A DNA stretch of 64,000 nt from Njordibacter sp028825405 (GTDB lineage Bacteria > Pseudomonadota > Gammaproteobacteria > Pseudomonadales > Balneatricaceae). The notes beneath the pieces are model-generated. The model searched no databases. It was not told the DNA's origin and was given only the letters and a program-made list of their open reading frames with translations. Positions 25,992 through 34,938 of the stretch are shown one piece after another; the first letter of the stretch is position 1, and each line of letters starts with the position of its first letter. The DNA is taken from NCBI RefSeq assembly GCF_047730065.1, contig NZ_CP159829.1, forward strand, positions 1,116,001 to 1,180,000. The letters are read 5' to 3'. The position numbers were made by a program, and so were the translations under genes.

Positions 25992-26626
25992 ACGATGGAG
26001 GTGGATCTCGAAAGCTGCCGCCTGTGTTGGAGGGCTTTGAGGGTATTAAGCGGTACTGGGACAATGCCATGTCAATCTCATCCGCCAAATTGATGCCGGG
26101 TGAAGTTTACGTTTCGGAAGCAGATGAAATGATCATGACTGTTTTGGGGTCCTGTGTTTCGGCCTGTATCCGCAACCCTAAAACTAAAGTTGGGGGTATG
26201 AACCATTTTATGCTACCTCAAAAGGGGGCAAGAGAATCCAACCTCACTCTAGATGGCACAGAATCCAGATATGGTAATTGGGCCATGGAATTACTCATCA
26301 ATGAAGTTTTAAAGCACGGTGGCAATAAAAAAGATTTAGAAGTAAAGTTGTTTGGTGGTGGTAAAGTGCTGGACAACTTAACGGATGATATTGGCAAGCG
26401 AAACATTGACTTTGTATTTGATTTTTTGGATCAAGAGGGTATACCCATCGCTGCCAATGATGTGGGTGATCGGTTTCCTAGGAAACTGCTGTATTTCCCT
26501 CACACAGGCATTGTTAAAGTGCGCAAATTAAAAAGTACGAACCAAGCCACAGTTGTGCGTCGAGAAGCCGCCTACTTTCAGGATATTAAGAACTTTCCAC
26601 GCGATGGTGACATTGATCTTTTTTAG
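25988..26626 (+). CDS. cheD: Chemoreceptor glutamine deamidase CheD
   Basis: A 212-residue CheD. The catalytic cysteine lies in TVLGSCVSACIRN and the catalytic histidine in GGMNHFMLP, with the family block VKLFGGGKVLDN and GIPIAANDVGD further on. CheD deamidates receptor glutamines to glutamates and in some bacteria binds a CheY-P phosphatase or CheA. It overlaps cheR by 4 bp and precedes cheB by 18 bp. Confidence 0.93.
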   Translation: MNDGGGSRKLPPVLEGFEGIKRYWDNAMSISSAKLMPGEVYVSEADEMIMTVLGSCVSACIRNPKTKVGGMNHFMLPQKGARESNLTLDGTESRYGNWAMELLINEVLKHGGNKKDLEVKLFGGGKVLDNLTDDIGKRNIDFVFDFLDQEGIPIAANDVGDRFPRKLLYFPHTGIVKVRKLKSTNQATVVRREAAYFQDIKNFPRDGDIDLF

Positions 26627-26644
26627 CAGTTGGAGGTACCGTTT

Positions 26645-27730
26645 TTGAAGTTGATTTCAGTTTTAGTTATTGACGACTCAGCACTAATGCGCAAGTTATT
26701 AACTGGGGTAATTAATGGTGACCCACGCATGGAAGTTGTAGGAACTGCTGAAGATCCTTATGTGGCTCGCGAACAAATCAAACAACTCAACCCAGATGTA
26801 TTAACTCTTGATATTGAAATGCCAAAAATGAACGGCATAACCTTTTTACGTAATTTAATGCGTTTGCGTCCTATGCCGGTTGTTATGGTCTCTACCCTTA
26901 CAGAAAAAGGCGCTTCGGCCACACTTGAATCACTCGAGTTAGGTGCCTTTGACTATGTCGCCAAATCGACACTTCAGGAAGATTGGGGTATCGACAAGTT
27001 TGCTAAGTTAGTCGTAGAAAAAGTCCATATGGCCTCCTTGGCTAATATTAATGCGCTGGCTCAAAGTAGTTTGCTTTTGGCAATGGATGAAGAAAAAAGA
27101 CAACGACTGACTGCGATTGAAACGGGCAGGTTAAAACAGGGTACTATTATCGCGATTGGGTCCTCGACAGGAGGCACTGAAGCACTCAATCAGATCTTGT
27201 CCATGATGCCCGCTAATGCTCCACCTATCGTCATTGCTCAGCACATTCCAGCCACCTTTAGTGCATCGTTGGCACGGCGCCTTAACGATGGGTCGGCCAT
27301 GAAGGTCATCGAAGCGATAGATGGTGGTGAAATATTGCCTGGACATGCTTATTTGGCACCAGGTAATTGTCATATGACGCTGCGGCGTCGGGGCCATGGG
27401 TATATTTGTCGGCTATTGCAGACTGAAAAAGTTAACCGGCATAGGCCATCAGTGGATGTGTTATTTGATTCAGTGCTTGGTGAAGTTGGCAGCCTTGCAA
27501 TTGGGGTTATTTTAACAGGAATGGGCGCTGATGGAGCCGAAGGTTTGTTGCGTATGCGCGAAGCAGGTTGTCAAACGGTAGGTCAGGATGAGCATTCTAG
27601 TGTGGTTTATGGCATGCCTAGGGCGGCTAAAAATCTGGGTGCGGTTGAGTTTCAATTGCCTTTGTCAAAAATTCCCCAAAAATTATTAGATCTGTGTGTG
27701 ACTTCAGAGTCAGGTGTCAGGGCGTTATGA
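26645..27730 (+). CDS. cheB: Chemotaxis glutamate methylesterase CheB
   Basis: A 361-residue CheB: receiver domain with the acidic pair VIDDSALMRK and phospho-acceptor Asp56 in TLDIEMPKMNG, a linker, and the methylesterase domain. The catalytic Ser is in AIGSSTGGTEAL, the His in AQHIPATFSASLARRL and the Asp in GMGADGAEG. The start is best placed at TTG 26645: GGAGG lies at 26632-26636, 8 bp ahead, and Asp56 then has the canonical number. An in-frame TTG at 26630 lies before the ribosome binding site. The stop overlaps the parA start. Confidence 0.93.
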   Translation: MKLISVLVIDDSALMRKLLTGVINGDPRMEVVGTAEDPYVAREQIKQLNPDVLTLDIEMPKMNGITFLRNLMRLRPMPVVMVSTLTEKGASATLESLELGAFDYVAKSTLQEDWGIDKFAKLVVEKVHMASLANINALAQSSLLLAMDEEKRQRLTAIETGRLKQGTIIAIGSSTGGTEALNQILSMMPANAPPIVIAQHIPATFSASLARRLNDGSAMKVIEAIDGGEILPGHAYLAPGNCHMTLRRRGHGYICRLLQTEKVNRHRPSVDVLFDSVLGEVGSLAIGVILTGMGADGAEGLLRMREAGCQTVGQDEHSSVVYGMPRAAKNLGAVEFQLPLSKIPQKLLDLCVTSESGVRAL

Positions 27731-28530
27731 AGACCCAGGTCTGGGCAGTCGCCAACCAAAAGGGTGGTGTGGGTAAAACCACCAGTGTGGTGACATTGGC
27801 AGGATTGCTTGCCCAACAAGGACATCAGGTGTTAGTTGTGGACCTGGACCCACATGGTTCTTTGACTAGTTATTTTGGCTTAGACCCTGACACCATCAAT
27901 GACTCCGTTTATGATTTGTTTGTTAACTCCCAGCAAACAGTGGCAAACCTCCTTGTGCCCACTAATTTACTCAATCTCACCTTGCTACCTTCCAGCAGTC
28001 GCATGGCTGCGTTAGAGCGCCAGTCTAGTCAAATGGGGGGTATGGGTTTAGTCATTCAGCAGGCCTTAGTTCAGGTCGAATCTATGTTCGACTATGTGCT
28101 CATTGATAGCCCACCCATTTTGGGTGTAGCTATGATTAATGCACTAGCGGCATGTGAACTATTATTGATGCCAGTACAAACTGAATTTCTTGCTATTAAA
28201 GGCTTAATGCGCATGTCTAAAAGCTTAGATTTAGTGTTGAAGACCCGACATCAACAACTGCAAGCACTCATTCTTCCGACGATGTACGACCGCCGAACAA
28301 AATCATCTATTCAGAGTCTGCGTATTATTCGGGCGGAATTTGGAGAGCATGTGTCCCATGCTCTTATTCCCATTGATACTCAATTTCGTAATGCGAGCTC
28401 AGCGGGCAAAGTGCCCAGCCAATATAATCATTTGGCTCGAGGAGTTCAGGCTTATGACTTATTATTGACCCAATTGCAGCGCAGGCGGCAAAAAATACCA
28501 CAATGGACTGGGGTTGCTCATGGTCAATGA
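27727..28530 (+). CDS. ParA-family ATPase of the chemotaxis cluster (ParC-like)
   Basis: A 267-residue MinD/ParA-type ATPase. The deviant Walker A is NQKGGVGKTTSV at the N-terminus, Walker B includes YVLIDSPPILG, and the DNA-binding-type basic C-terminal half is present. In Vibrio and Pseudomonas the ParA homologue encoded beside cheW positions chemosensory arrays at the cell pole (established for ParC), which is the likely role here. The ATG at 27727 overlaps the cheB stop (ATGA). It overlaps the start of the following cheW-like gene by 11 bp. Confidence 0.87.
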   Translation: MKTQVWAVANQKGGVGKTTSVVTLAGLLAQQGHQVLVVDLDPHGSLTSYFGLDPDTINDSVYDLFVNSQQTVANLLVPTNLLNLTLLPSSSRMAALERQSSQMGGMGLVIQQALVQVESMFDYVLIDSPPILGVAMINALAACELLLMPVQTEFLAIKGLMRMSKSLDLVLKTRHQQLQALILPTMYDRRTKSSIQSLRIIRAEFGEHVSHALIPIDTQFRNASSAGKVPSQYNHLARGVQAYDLLLTQLQRRRQKIPQWTGVAHGQ

Positions 28531-28981
28531 TAACGATACTGATGCCGTGCTATTGGATTATTTTTCTGAACTATTACGCTCTGATGAGTCTGAGCATAAA
28601 AGTGCATCGACGGCAGGAGTGGATTCGCTTTTAACCCTTAAACCTCAAGCCTGCTTGCAGGTTAAGGTGGGCGAGCAAGGTTTATTATTTCAATTAGCTG
28701 ATTTATCAGGTATGCAGGCTCTATGTGGGCCTTTAATTGCTCAGGCAGATACCTTTTGGCAGAGTGAGAAACACAGCGATCAAGTGCTCTTAGACTTGAG
28801 ACCATTATTGAGTCTAGCGGCAGTTGAATATAATCAAAGTAGTTGGCAGGGGCACAGTCTTAAATTCAAGCAGCCCCATTTATCAGTATTGGTTGATACC
28901 ATTATTGGCCCAGTGCATTCTCAGGGGCATGAACAATGGCAAATTTTTAATGGTGTGCGCTATAGTTTAATGATTAATTAG
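28520..28981 (+). CDS. Divergent CheW-like protein
   Basis: A 153-residue protein with an acidic N-terminal 45 residues and a shortened CheW-like half (FQLADLSGMQALCGPLI, SVLVDTIIGPVHSQG, QIFNGVRYSLMIN). The conserved NLRG block of true CheW is missing, and the region reads LLDLRPLLSL. A similarly reduced CheW-like gene follows parA in Pseudomonas and Vibrio and may connect ParC with the array; that is inference here. I start at the ATG at 28520 inside the end of parA; the TTG at 28514 is an alternative. Confidence 0.72.
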   Translation: MVNDNDTDAVLLDYFSELLRSDESEHKSASTAGVDSLLTLKPQACLQVKVGEQGLLFQLADLSGMQALCGPLIAQADTFWQSEKHSDQVLLDLRPLLSLAAVEYNQSSWQGHSLKFKQPHLSVLVDTIIGPVHSQGHEQWQIFNGVRYSLMIN

Positions 28982-28982
28982 C

Positions 28983-29022
28983 TATACCTTTATATCGTTA
29001 TACCCTTATATCCCTATACCTT
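28983..29022. repeat. Five degenerate 8-bp tandem units
   Basis: TATACCTT, TATATCGT, TATACCCT, TATATCCC and TATACCTT follow in register immediately after the stop codon of the cheW-like gene. The pattern TATAYCNN repeats exactly every 8 bp. It lies in the 129-bp gap before ccmA. Confidence 0.7.
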
Positions 29023-29110
29023 ACTTTACTCATTGTAGTACTTAACTTGATTCTCATTTTCGTCCTAAGCAGATATACTAAAGTCATTCAATTGTGTTGA
29101 GTTAGCCATT

Positions 29111-29773
29111 GTGTCTTTTGATTTACCCACCACATCCCACTTTTTGAATGTCAGTGATCTAGCTTGTGAGCGGGATTTACGTATTTTATACAGTGATCTT
29201 AATTTTGCCGTTAAAGCGGGTGAGTTGTGGCACATTAAGGGCATCAATGGCGCAGGAAAAACCACCTTGTTGCGCCAGGTTGCAGGCCTTCATGCTGTAG
29301 ATACGGGGCAAGTTTTATATTCCGATAATATGGTTAAGATGATTTACATTGGTCACAAGTTGGGCCTCAAAGAACAGCTTACAGCAGATGAAAATTTGAC
29401 TTGGCTGGTTGGGTTAGATGGGTTCTCAACTCAGCAACAGCGTTACACTGCTTTGGAAAAAGTGGGTCTAAAGGGTTACGAAGAGACGATGGTAGCGCAG
29501 CTGTCTGCGGGTCAAAAGAGAAGGGTTGCTTTAGCTCGTTTGCATGTATGTAAAGTCGATTTATGGGTACTTGATGAACCCTTCACCTCCATAGACCAAC
29601 AAGGCATCGTTGATGAGCAAAACTGGTTACACCAGCACACCTCTGCAGGTGGTACGGTAATAATGACCAGCCATCAAGCCATCACTTTGCCGCATGTTAA
29701 AACGTTAGATCTGAGTTTATATGGCCCTCAGTCCCAGTCAAAGAATAAAGCTAATGGTCAGGCATTAAGATGA
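29111..29773 (+). CDS. ccmA: Heme exporter ATP-binding protein CcmA
   Basis: A 220-residue ABC ATPase, first gene of the cytochrome c maturation operon. Walker A is INGAGKTTLLRQVAG, the signature LSAGQKRRVALARL and Walker B LWVLDEPF. CcmA hydrolyses ATP to release holo-CcmE from the CcmABCD complex. Start is the GTG at 29111; the ribosome binding site is weak. It overlaps ccmB by 4 bp. Confidence 0.93.
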   Translation: MSFDLPTTSHFLNVSDLACERDLRILYSDLNFAVKAGELWHIKGINGAGKTTLLRQVAGLHAVDTGQVLYSDNMVKMIYIGHKLGLKEQLTADENLTWLVGLDGFSTQQQRYTALEKVGLKGYEETMVAQLSAGQKRRVALARLHVCKVDLWVLDEPFTSIDQQGIVDEQNWLHQHTSAGGTVIMTSHQAITLPHVKTLDLSLYGPQSQSKNKANGQALR

Positions 29774-30429
29774 TTAAATTCATGCTAACTATTATCCATC
29801 GCGACCTATTACTTTTAGTCCGGCAACCCTCTGAAATCCTAAATCCGTTAGTATTTTTTCTATTAGTGATTGCGTTATTTCCTTTGGGCATTAGTCCTGA
29901 AGCCACACTCTTATCTAAAACCGCTGCGGGTATGATATGGGTGGCAGCAATGCTCGCGACTTTGCTATCTTTGGAATTATTATTCAAGCTAGATCATGAT
30001 GACGGTAGTTTGGAGCAATTATTGTTAGCGCCTTATCCAAGTTGGAGTTTAGTGCTGGCCAAAGTGTTTGTGCATTGGTTAGTGAGTGGCTTACCCCTAA
30101 TTTTAATCTCCCCTGTGATAGCTTCAATGCTATTTTTGCCAAGCCAAGCCGTACCTGTTTTAATGCTAAGCCTGCTTCTGGGCACGCCCACCCTGAGTTT
30201 ATTGGGTGCCATTGGTGCTGCCTTGGTTACTGGAGTTAGAGGTGGAGGAATTTTGTTGACACTGCTCATTTTGCCTTTGTATGTGCCAGTTCTTATTTTT
30301 GGCACATCAAGTGTGGTGGCCGCAGCTCAGGGCTTGGCTGTGAGTGGCCACATGGCGCTATTGGGAGCGATGTTGGTATTGGCCTTAATGGTAGCTCCTT
30401 GGGCCGCTGGCTCAGCGTTAAAGTTGTAA
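29770..30429 (+). CDS. ccmB: Heme exporter membrane protein CcmB
   Basis: A 219-residue protein with six membrane segments. Family features are the N-terminal RDLLLLVRQPSEILNPLVFF and the FKLDHDDGSLEQLLLAPY block. It forms the membrane part of the CcmAB transporter-like complex that acts on heme-loaded CcmE. It overlaps ccmA by 4 bp and is followed by ccmC after about 60 bp. Confidence 0.93.
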   Translation: MIKFMLTIIHRDLLLLVRQPSEILNPLVFFLLVIALFPLGISPEATLLSKTAAGMIWVAAMLATLLSLELLFKLDHDDGSLEQLLLAPYPSWSLVLAKVFVHWLVSGLPLILISPVIASMLFLPSQAVPVLMLSLLLGTPTLSLLGAIGAALVTGVRGGGILLTLLILPLYVPVLIFGTSSVVAAAQGLAVSGHMALLGAMLVLALMVAPWAAGSALKL

Positions 30430-30491
30430 CATAGGCCTTAATTAAGAAATTAAAGTTTCATTATTGGAACCTACTAAAAGAGATGGTATTT

Positions 30492-31259
30492 ATGACCCAG
30501 TCTATCTGGCGTATGCCCCGTTGGTTCCATCAAATGGGGTCGCCTAAATGGTTTTATGACATTGCTGGTCGCCTTCAGCCATGGCTTGCTTTGGCAACTG
30601 CAGTATTGCTAATTTGGGGTTCAGTGTGGGGACTGGCTTTTGCCCCAGCAGATTATCAACAGGGCAATAGTTTTCGCATTATGTATGTGCATGTGCCTGC
30701 CGCTATTTTGGCACAGTCGGTATTTTTAGGTATGGCTGTGGCTGGTGCAGTGGGTATGGTTTGGAAGATGAAAGTGGCCTTTATGGTCGCGCGCAGTTGC
30801 ATAGCGATGGGAGCATCCTTTACCTTGATTGCATTAATAACGGGTGCTATCTGGGGTAAACCAACCTGGGGTGCCTACTGGGTGTGGGACGCTCGACTGA
30901 CCTCAACCCTAGTGTTGCTGTTTCTTTACGCTGGCGTCATCGCCTTAAATCAAGCCATAAGTGAACGTCAAGTTGCCGGCAAAGCCAGTGCTATTTTGGC
31001 TATTGTAGGAACGATCAATATCCCTATTATTAAGTATTCGGTGGAATGGTGGAATACCTTGCACCAAACTTCAAGTTTTACCTTAACGGCTAAGCCAAGT
31101 ATGCCTGCAGATATGTATTTGCCTCTTCTTTTGATGGTGTTAGGTTGTTATTGCTTGTTTGCATTGGTGGTATTGATGCGCACACGGGCGCAAATACTAG
31201 AAACCCAGTCAGGTTCAGTTTGGCTTATGCAGCATGCGGATATTCAAGGAGCAAAATAG
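30492..31259 (+). CDS. ccmC: Heme handling protein CcmC
   Basis: A 255-residue six-helix membrane protein. The tryptophan-rich heme-binding motif WGAYWVWDARLTSTLVL is in a periplasmic loop, flanked by conserved histidines (MYVHVPAAI and WWNTLHQTSSF). CcmC loads heme onto CcmE. I prefer the ATG at 30492 over the one at 30483: the AAAGAG sequence at 30476-30481 is well spaced only for the later one. Its stop overlaps the GTG of ccmD by one base. Confidence 0.93.
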   Translation: MTQSIWRMPRWFHQMGSPKWFYDIAGRLQPWLALATAVLLIWGSVWGLAFAPADYQQGNSFRIMYVHVPAAILAQSVFLGMAVAGAVGMVWKMKVAFMVARSCIAMGASFTLIALITGAIWGKPTWGAYWVWDARLTSTLVLLFLYAGVIALNQAISERQVAGKASAILAIVGTINIPIIKYSVEWWNTLHQTSSFTLTAKPSMPADMYLPLLLMVLGCYCLFALVVLMRTRAQILETQSGSVWLMQHADIQGAK

Positions 31260-31429
31260 TGTATTTTGAATCGTTAACTGAGTTTTGGAATATGGCAGGA
31301 CATGGACCTTACGTTTGGTCTTGTTATGGGTTGTTTTTTTCTCTTTTAGGCATCAATGTTTGGCTTGCTCGAGGCCAAAGATTAAGGGCCCTCAAGCAAG
31401 TTAAAGCCTTCGCACGACGTAACCAGTAA
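31259..31429 (+). CDS. ccmD: Heme exporter small subunit CcmD
   Basis: A 56-residue single-pass protein with the family start (YFESLTEFWNMAGHGPYVW), one membrane helix (SCYGLFFSLLGINVWLA) and a basic tail. The GTG start at 31259 shares one base with the ccmC stop and is backed by AAGGAG at 31246-31251. CcmD holds CcmC, CcmAB and CcmE together during release of heme-loaded CcmE. Confidence 0.88.
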   Translation: MYFESLTEFWNMAGHGPYVWSCYGLFFSLLGINVWLARGQRLRALKQVKAFARRNQ

Positions 31430-31446
31430 TTAAAAGGCAAACAATA

Positions 31447-31950
31447 ATGTTGATGCACCCAAAAAGACGAAATAAACTATTACTCATCCTTGGCCTCTTG
31501 TGTGGAGTAGGCGTGATCGTAGGCTTGGTGCTTTATGCCTTGTCACAGAATATAAATCTGTTTTTTTCGCCATCCGATATGGCTCAAGGAAAGGCGCCAG
31601 CGCATCAGCGTATCAGGGCGGGTGGTATGGTAAGGGAAGGCAGTTTAGTGCGTGATGCAGACAGCTTGAGTGTGCGTTTTCTTATTACTGATTTTGTGGA
31701 AGATGTTGAGGTGAATTATACGGGCATACTGCCTGACCTGTTTCGCGAAGGGCAAGGCATTGTGGCCCAAGGTGAGCTCAATGAGAACGGTATTTTTTTA
31801 GCCGATGAAGTGTTAGCCAAACATGATGAAAACTACATGCCGCCAGAGGTGACTCAAGCCCTGGATGATGCGCGGGCTGCCAGTTTAGTAACGCAGTCCC
31901 TCAATACTGAGGATACCCTCATACCTACTCAAAGCGAGACATCCAAATGA
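31447..31950 (+). CDS. ccmE: Heme chaperone CcmE
   Basis: A 167-residue membrane-anchored periplasmic protein: one N-terminal helix (about residues 11-32) and an OB-fold domain. The covalent heme-binding histidine is His126 in LAKHDENYMPPEV, with the conserved tyrosine four residues on. It carries heme from CcmC to the CcmF/H ligase. The last ~25 residues are polar and probably disordered. It overlaps ccmF by 4 bp. Confidence 0.94.
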   Translation: MLMHPKRRNKLLLILGLLCGVGVIVGLVLYALSQNINLFFSPSDMAQGKAPAHQRIRAGGMVREGSLVRDADSLSVRFLITDFVEDVEVNYTGILPDLFREGQGIVAQGELNENGIFLADEVLAKHDENYMPPEVTQALDDARAASLVTQSLNTEDTLIPTQSETSK

Positions 31951-33902
31951 TCCCAGAAATTGGTAACGTTGCCTTAATATTGTCTTTGTTCTTAGCTGTG
32001 AGTTTAAGTCTGCTGCCAATGTTGGGTTCTTACACTGGTCAAACCCGCCTCATGCTGAGTGCTAAACCCCTTTCCGTTGGACTGGGCGTCATGCTGCTCA
32101 TTGCCTTTGCAATGTTAACCGTGGCCTTTGCCCAGGATGACTTTAGTGTGCGCTACGTAGCACAGAATTCCAATACGGCTCTGCCCATGCAATACAAAAT
32201 TAGTGCAGTTTGGGGTGGTCATGAAGGGTCATTATTACTTTGGGTGGTAATCCTTGGTATGTGGACTATGGCGGTTAGTCTTTTGAGCAAGACGCTGCCC
32301 CTCATTATGCAAGCTAGAGTGTTGGCAGTCATGGGCATGATAGGGGTGGGTTTTATATCCTTCACTTTGCTTACGAGTAATCCTTTTTGGCGTTTATTGC
32401 CAGAGGCGGCCCTTCAAGGAGCAGATTTAAATCCTCTATTGCAGGATTTTGGCCTGATCGTTCACCCACCTATGTTATACATGGGTTATGTTGGATTTTC
32501 TGTAGCTTTTGCGTTTGCGATAGCCGCTTTGTTAGATGGTCATTATGATGCAGCATGGGTGCGTTGGTCGCGCCCATGGACCAGTGTTGCTTGGGCTTTT
32601 TTAACAGCAGGCATCGCGCTTGGCAGCTGGTGGGCCTACTATGAGCTCGGCTGGGGTGGTTGGTGGTTTTGGGATCCTGTTGAAAATGCCTCCTTTATGC
32701 CTTGGTTGGTGGGTACGGCGTTGCTTCACTCATTGGCTGTATCAGAAAAACGAGGTTTGTTTAAAAACTGGACCTTATTACTTGCGATCCTAGCCTTTAG
32801 CTTGAGTCTGCTAGGTACTTTTCTAGTGCGCTCAGGGGTACTCACTTCAGTACACGCATTTGCTTCAGATCCTGATCGTGGCTACTTTGTTTTGGTGCTG
32901 TTGGCCATTACAGTGGGAGGCTCTTTACTGTTGTTTGCTTTGCGCGCAACCACGGTAGAAAGTCAGGTAGGTTATCGTTTTTGGTCTCGTGAAACGTTTC
33001 TACTATCGAACAATGTGTTACTTGTGATTGCGGCCCTCACCATCTTACTAGGCACTTTGTATCCTTTATTTTTAGATGCTTTGGGAGGCGGTAAAATTTC
33101 TGTGGGACCGCCCTATTTTAATGCTGCTTTTGTGCCTTTAATGGTGCTTTTGGTGGTGGCCATGGGATTTGGTTTGGGTTCAAAATGGAAGCGCATAAAC
33201 CCCACCGAGTTATTGCGATTATTACGCTCACCTGCGCTTATAGCTGTGGTCCTAGGGCTTGCATTTCCTTTTGCTTATGCGGGTGAATTTAATGCCTCGA
33301 CCGCTTTAGCGGCTGCATTATTGGTGTGGTTGTTGGCAGCCTCTTGGGTTGACCTGAGCCGTCGGTTGCGGCACCAAAATTGGTGGCGCGGTTTGCGGCA
33401 ATTAAACCCTGGCTACTACGGCATGTTGATGGCACACCTTGGCGTAGGAGTGATGGCCTTGGGTATTGCTGTTGTCAGTCATTACTCGGTACAAAAAGAT
33501 TTACGCATGGGTGTTGGTGATCAAGCTACGCTGGGTCAGTATGAATTTACCTTTATGGGTGTGCAAGACGTAATAGGGCCCAACTTTACTGCGGTTGAGG
33601 GCCAAGTCAAGGTCGTCAAGGACCGTGATTTTGTCGCCTATTTGTTGCCTCAAAAACGCACTTACACGAGTCGTGGGCAAGTCATGACTGAGGCGTCTAT
33701 TGATCCAGCCCTGAGTCGAGATATTTATGTGGCTATGGGCGAACCTTTATCTGATGGAGCTTGGGCCATGCGATTGCATATCAAGCCCTTGATTCGTTGG
33801 ATCTGGCTTGGGGCGCTGATGATGGCATTAGGTGGCATGCTCGCTGTTTGGGACAAACGCTATCGACGAACTAAACCTACCACTGATGGAGCTATAATAT
33901 GA
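31947..33902 (+). CDS. ccmF: Cytochrome c heme lyase subunit CcmF
   Basis: A 651-residue polytopic membrane protein of normal length. The heme-handling WWD motif reads GWGGWWFWDPVENASFMPW, with conserved histidines in VHPPMLYMGYVG and TSVHAFASDP. CcmF reduces and attaches heme to apocytochromes with CcmH/CcmI. It overlaps both neighbours (ccmE, ccmG) by 4 bp. Confidence 0.95.
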   Translation: MIPEIGNVALILSLFLAVSLSLLPMLGSYTGQTRLMLSAKPLSVGLGVMLLIAFAMLTVAFAQDDFSVRYVAQNSNTALPMQYKISAVWGGHEGSLLLWVVILGMWTMAVSLLSKTLPLIMQARVLAVMGMIGVGFISFTLLTSNPFWRLLPEAALQGADLNPLLQDFGLIVHPPMLYMGYVGFSVAFAFAIAALLDGHYDAAWVRWSRPWTSVAWAFLTAGIALGSWWAYYELGWGGWWFWDPVENASFMPWLVGTALLHSLAVSEKRGLFKNWTLLLAILAFSLSLLGTFLVRSGVLTSVHAFASDPDRGYFVLVLLAITVGGSLLLFALRATTVESQVGYRFWSRETFLLSNNVLLVIAALTILLGTLYPLFLDALGGGKISVGPPYFNAAFVPLMVLLVVAMGFGLGSKWKRINPTELLRLLRSPALIAVVLGLAFPFAYAGEFNASTALAAALLVWLLAASWVDLSRRLRHQNWWRGLRQLNPGYYGMLMAHLGVGVMALGIAVVSHYSVQKDLRMGVGDQATLGQYEFTFMGVQDVIGPNFTAVEGQVKVVKDRDFVAYLLPQKRTYTSRGQVMTEASIDPALSRDIYVAMGEPLSDGAWAMRLHIKPLIRWIWLGALMMALGGMLAVWDKRYRRTKPTTDGAII

Positions 33903-34447
33903 CTCACACTGCAAAGCGACTACTGATGGTGTCGCCCATGGTGATGGCCTTCGCACTGGGGTTATTTCTCTACCAAGGAATTGGCCAGGACCCTAACAAC
34001 ACTGAATCAAGTTTGATTGGTCAAACATTACCTGAGTTTAGTGGCCAAACACTGGATTCTCCTGGTCGAACTGTGTCTCAAGCTGACATGCTTGGCCAGC
34101 CAGCTCTTGTCAATGTCTGGGCCACTTGGTGTCCTACCTGTCGGGCTGAGCATGAATTTCTAAACACTATTGCACAACAAGATAATGTTCGCATCTTTGG
34201 GGTTAATTATCATGACCAAAAAGATGCAGCGCAGCAATGGCTGCAAGACCTAGGCAACCCTTATGTGTTTTCAGTGTTTGATCCAAACGGTGCTCTTGGG
34301 ATTGAGTTGGGTGTAGTTGGAGCCCCGGAAACATACTTAATTGATGCCCAAGGAGTAGTACTTGATAAACTCACTGGAGAACTAAATGAGCGAACTTGGC
34401 CACAGTTGCGTAGCCATTATCTCAGTTTGTTAGAGGCCAAGAACTGA
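33899..34447 (+). CDS. ccmG: Periplasmic thiol:disulfide oxidoreductase CcmG (DsbE)
   Basis: A 182-residue thioredoxin-fold protein anchored by an N-terminal helix (about residues 8-26). The active site is WATWCPTC (Cys78, Cys81) and the cis-proline region is VVGAPETYLID. It keeps apocytochrome CxxCH cysteines reduced for heme attachment. It overlaps the ccmF stop by 4 bp, and its final base is the first of ccmH. Confidence 0.94.
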   Translation: MTHTAKRLLMVSPMVMAFALGLFLYQGIGQDPNNTESSLIGQTLPEFSGQTLDSPGRTVSQADMLGQPALVNVWATWCPTCRAEHEFLNTIAQQDNVRIFGVNYHDQKDAAQQWLQDLGNPYVFSVFDPNGALGIELGVVGAPETYLIDAQGVVLDKLTGELNERTWPQLRSHYLSLLEAKN

Positions 34448-34938
34448 TGTTAAAAAGTATTACAGTGACCCTGTTATTAGGTTTCATGAGTTGGGCCTCA
34501 CCACTGGTGCAAGCTGGTGTTGGCTCTTATGAATTTGCAGAACCAGAAATGGCACAACGTTTTGTTGACCTAACTACCGTGTTACGTTGTCCAAAATGTC
34601 AAAATCAAAGTTTAGCAGATTCAGATTCGATTATTGCGAAGGATTTGCGTGGGCAGTTACAAATGTTGATCAAGACGGGTCAGACTGATCGTCAAATTAC
34701 AGACTTTATGGTGCAGCGTTATGGTGAATTTATTCTCTATGATCCGCCTTTTAATAAAGGCACTTTGGTGCTGTGGCTGGCTCCATTTGGCATGGTATTG
34801 CTTGGTTTGTGGGCGCTGTGGTTTTTTGGTCGCAAAACCTCAGGCCAGGGTGCAATGTTGACACCCAAGGAGCAACAACAAATAGAACAACTTTTAGCAG
34901 ACAACCAAGCTCAGCACAGGGATTTAAAAAATGATTGA
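34447..34938 (+). CDS. ccmH: Cytochrome c maturation protein CcmH
   Basis: A 163-residue protein with a signal peptide (cleavage near VQAGVG), a three-helix domain with the redox motif LRCPKCQNQ (Cys48, Cys51), one membrane helix (about 107-126) and a short cytosolic tail. This is the short form; the TPR part of the E. coli fusion is encoded separately as ccmI. It passes reductant to apocytochrome thiols. It overlaps ccmI by 8 bp. Confidence 0.94.
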   Translation: MLKSITVTLLLGFMSWASPLVQAGVGSYEFAEPEMAQRFVDLTTVLRCPKCQNQSLADSDSIIAKDLRGQLQMLIKTGQTDRQITDFMVQRYGEFILYDPPFNKGTLVLWLAPFGMVLLGLWALWFFGRKTSGQGAMLTPKEQQQIEQLLADNQAQHRDLKND

